A stretch of DNA of 21,907 bases from an uncultured Lachnospiraceae bacterium. GTDB taxonomy: Bacteria; Bacillota; Clostridia; Lachnospirales; Lachnospiraceae. The notes beneath the pieces are model-generated. The model saw only the letters and a list, made by a program, of their open reading frames with translations, searched no databases and had not been told where the DNA came from. The position numbers and the translations under genes were made by a program. The first letter of the stretch is position 1. The number at the start of each line of letters is the position of its first letter. Location of the stretch: NCBI GenBank assembly GCA_910580195.1, contig CAJTWA010000059.1:1-21907 (forward strand), in the 5' to 3' direction. Below, piece after piece: positions 21,698 to 21,907 of this stretch.

Positions 21698-21907
21698 GAA
21701 TTTTTTAAAAGTATCTTCCATTTTCTGGAAATTAATGTATAATTAGTACTATATATGGGAGAAAAGTACTGTGGATTTCAGAGGGAAGGGGAGATGCATT
21801 AGGCGTAGGGAATGTATTTTGTTTTCAACCGTTTTAAGTTATGCATTTGAACGGTAGTGTCAAGTAATCTATGAAAAACTAAGTCGAAAAAAATAGGCTC
21901 AAATAAA
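21698..21907. other. A/T-rich intergenic sequence at the window edge
   Basis: No gene is supported here. There is a TATAAT at 21738-21743 with a poor -35, a palindromic AGTACT occurring twice (about 21745 and 21766), and an ACCGTT/AACGGT inverted pair (21828-21833 with 21850-21855). Whatever the promoter-like site serves lies beyond the window. Confidence 0.3.

Noticed and set aside
21835..21907. Insertion-sequence end at the right edge
   Set aside because: GTGTCAAGTAA-like sequence and an ACCGTT/AACGGT pair are suggestive, but with no transposase or second end in view the call cannot be supported.

Overview
The window looks like a chromosomal segment of a gut-type clostridium, most likely Lachnospiraceae. 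This rests on gene content and order (rimP-nusA-rnpM-ylxQ-infB-rbfA-nrnA-truB-ribF), Gram-positive Shine-Dalgarno sites, an SH3/NlpC-P60 secreted wall hydrolase, FeoAB and a stand-alone [FeFe] hydrogenase with group-B-like motifs. The assignment is an inference; no rRNA or other taxonomic marker is present.

Layout. 1-1079: an upstream terminator, an apparently N-terminally short Uma2-family nuclease gene, a 17-bp duplication and a 58-residue orphan gene ending in a good terminator. 1131-1265: copy 1 of a structured dispersed repeat. 1316-1891: a short formate/nitrite-type channel. 2094-3491 (minus strand): an 11-helix sodium:neurotransmitter-type symporter. 3595-15089: one long plus-strand translation/RNA-maturation operon behind a TTGCAT-17-TATCAT promoter. 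Its genes are closely spaced or overlapping, and it ends in ribF overlapping a Na/Pi-cotransporter-like gene with a PhoU-like tail. NusA carries an unusual ~165-residue acidic repeat tail, and IF2 carries about 520 residues of charged repeats before its second IF2N domain.

15090-15832: a gene-free stretch with the most intriguing non-coding signal: a 181-nt multi-hairpin element closed by a perfect 24-bp inverted repeat, whose right arm can instead form a terminator-like hairpin; decayed tandem copies follow. A consensus TTGACA-17-TATAAT promoter then drives the SH3-SH3-NlpC/P60 gene through a ~200-nt leader. 17136-19436: feoAB with a Fur-type palindrome over the -35. 19443-19605: a long inverted repeat and copy 2 of the dispersed repeat. 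19761-21209: the [FeFe] hydrogenase. 21195-21907: a 72/73-bp tandem repeat that starts inside the hydrogenase stop region, a strong terminator, and sequence with no convincing gene.

Functionally, the central operon covers ribosome maturation (RimP, RbfA), transcription elongation (NusA), RNase P modulation (RnpM), initiation (IF2), nanoRNA turnover (NrnA), tRNA pseudouridylation (TruB) and flavin cofactor synthesis (RibF), with phosphate transport appended. FeoAB could supply ferrous iron for the iron-rich hydrogenase next to it. I found no CRISPR array, tRNA, rRNA, transposase or obvious defence island. The best candidates for something undescribed are the structured repeats at 15110-15450, 12331-12474 and 1131-1265/19493-19605.
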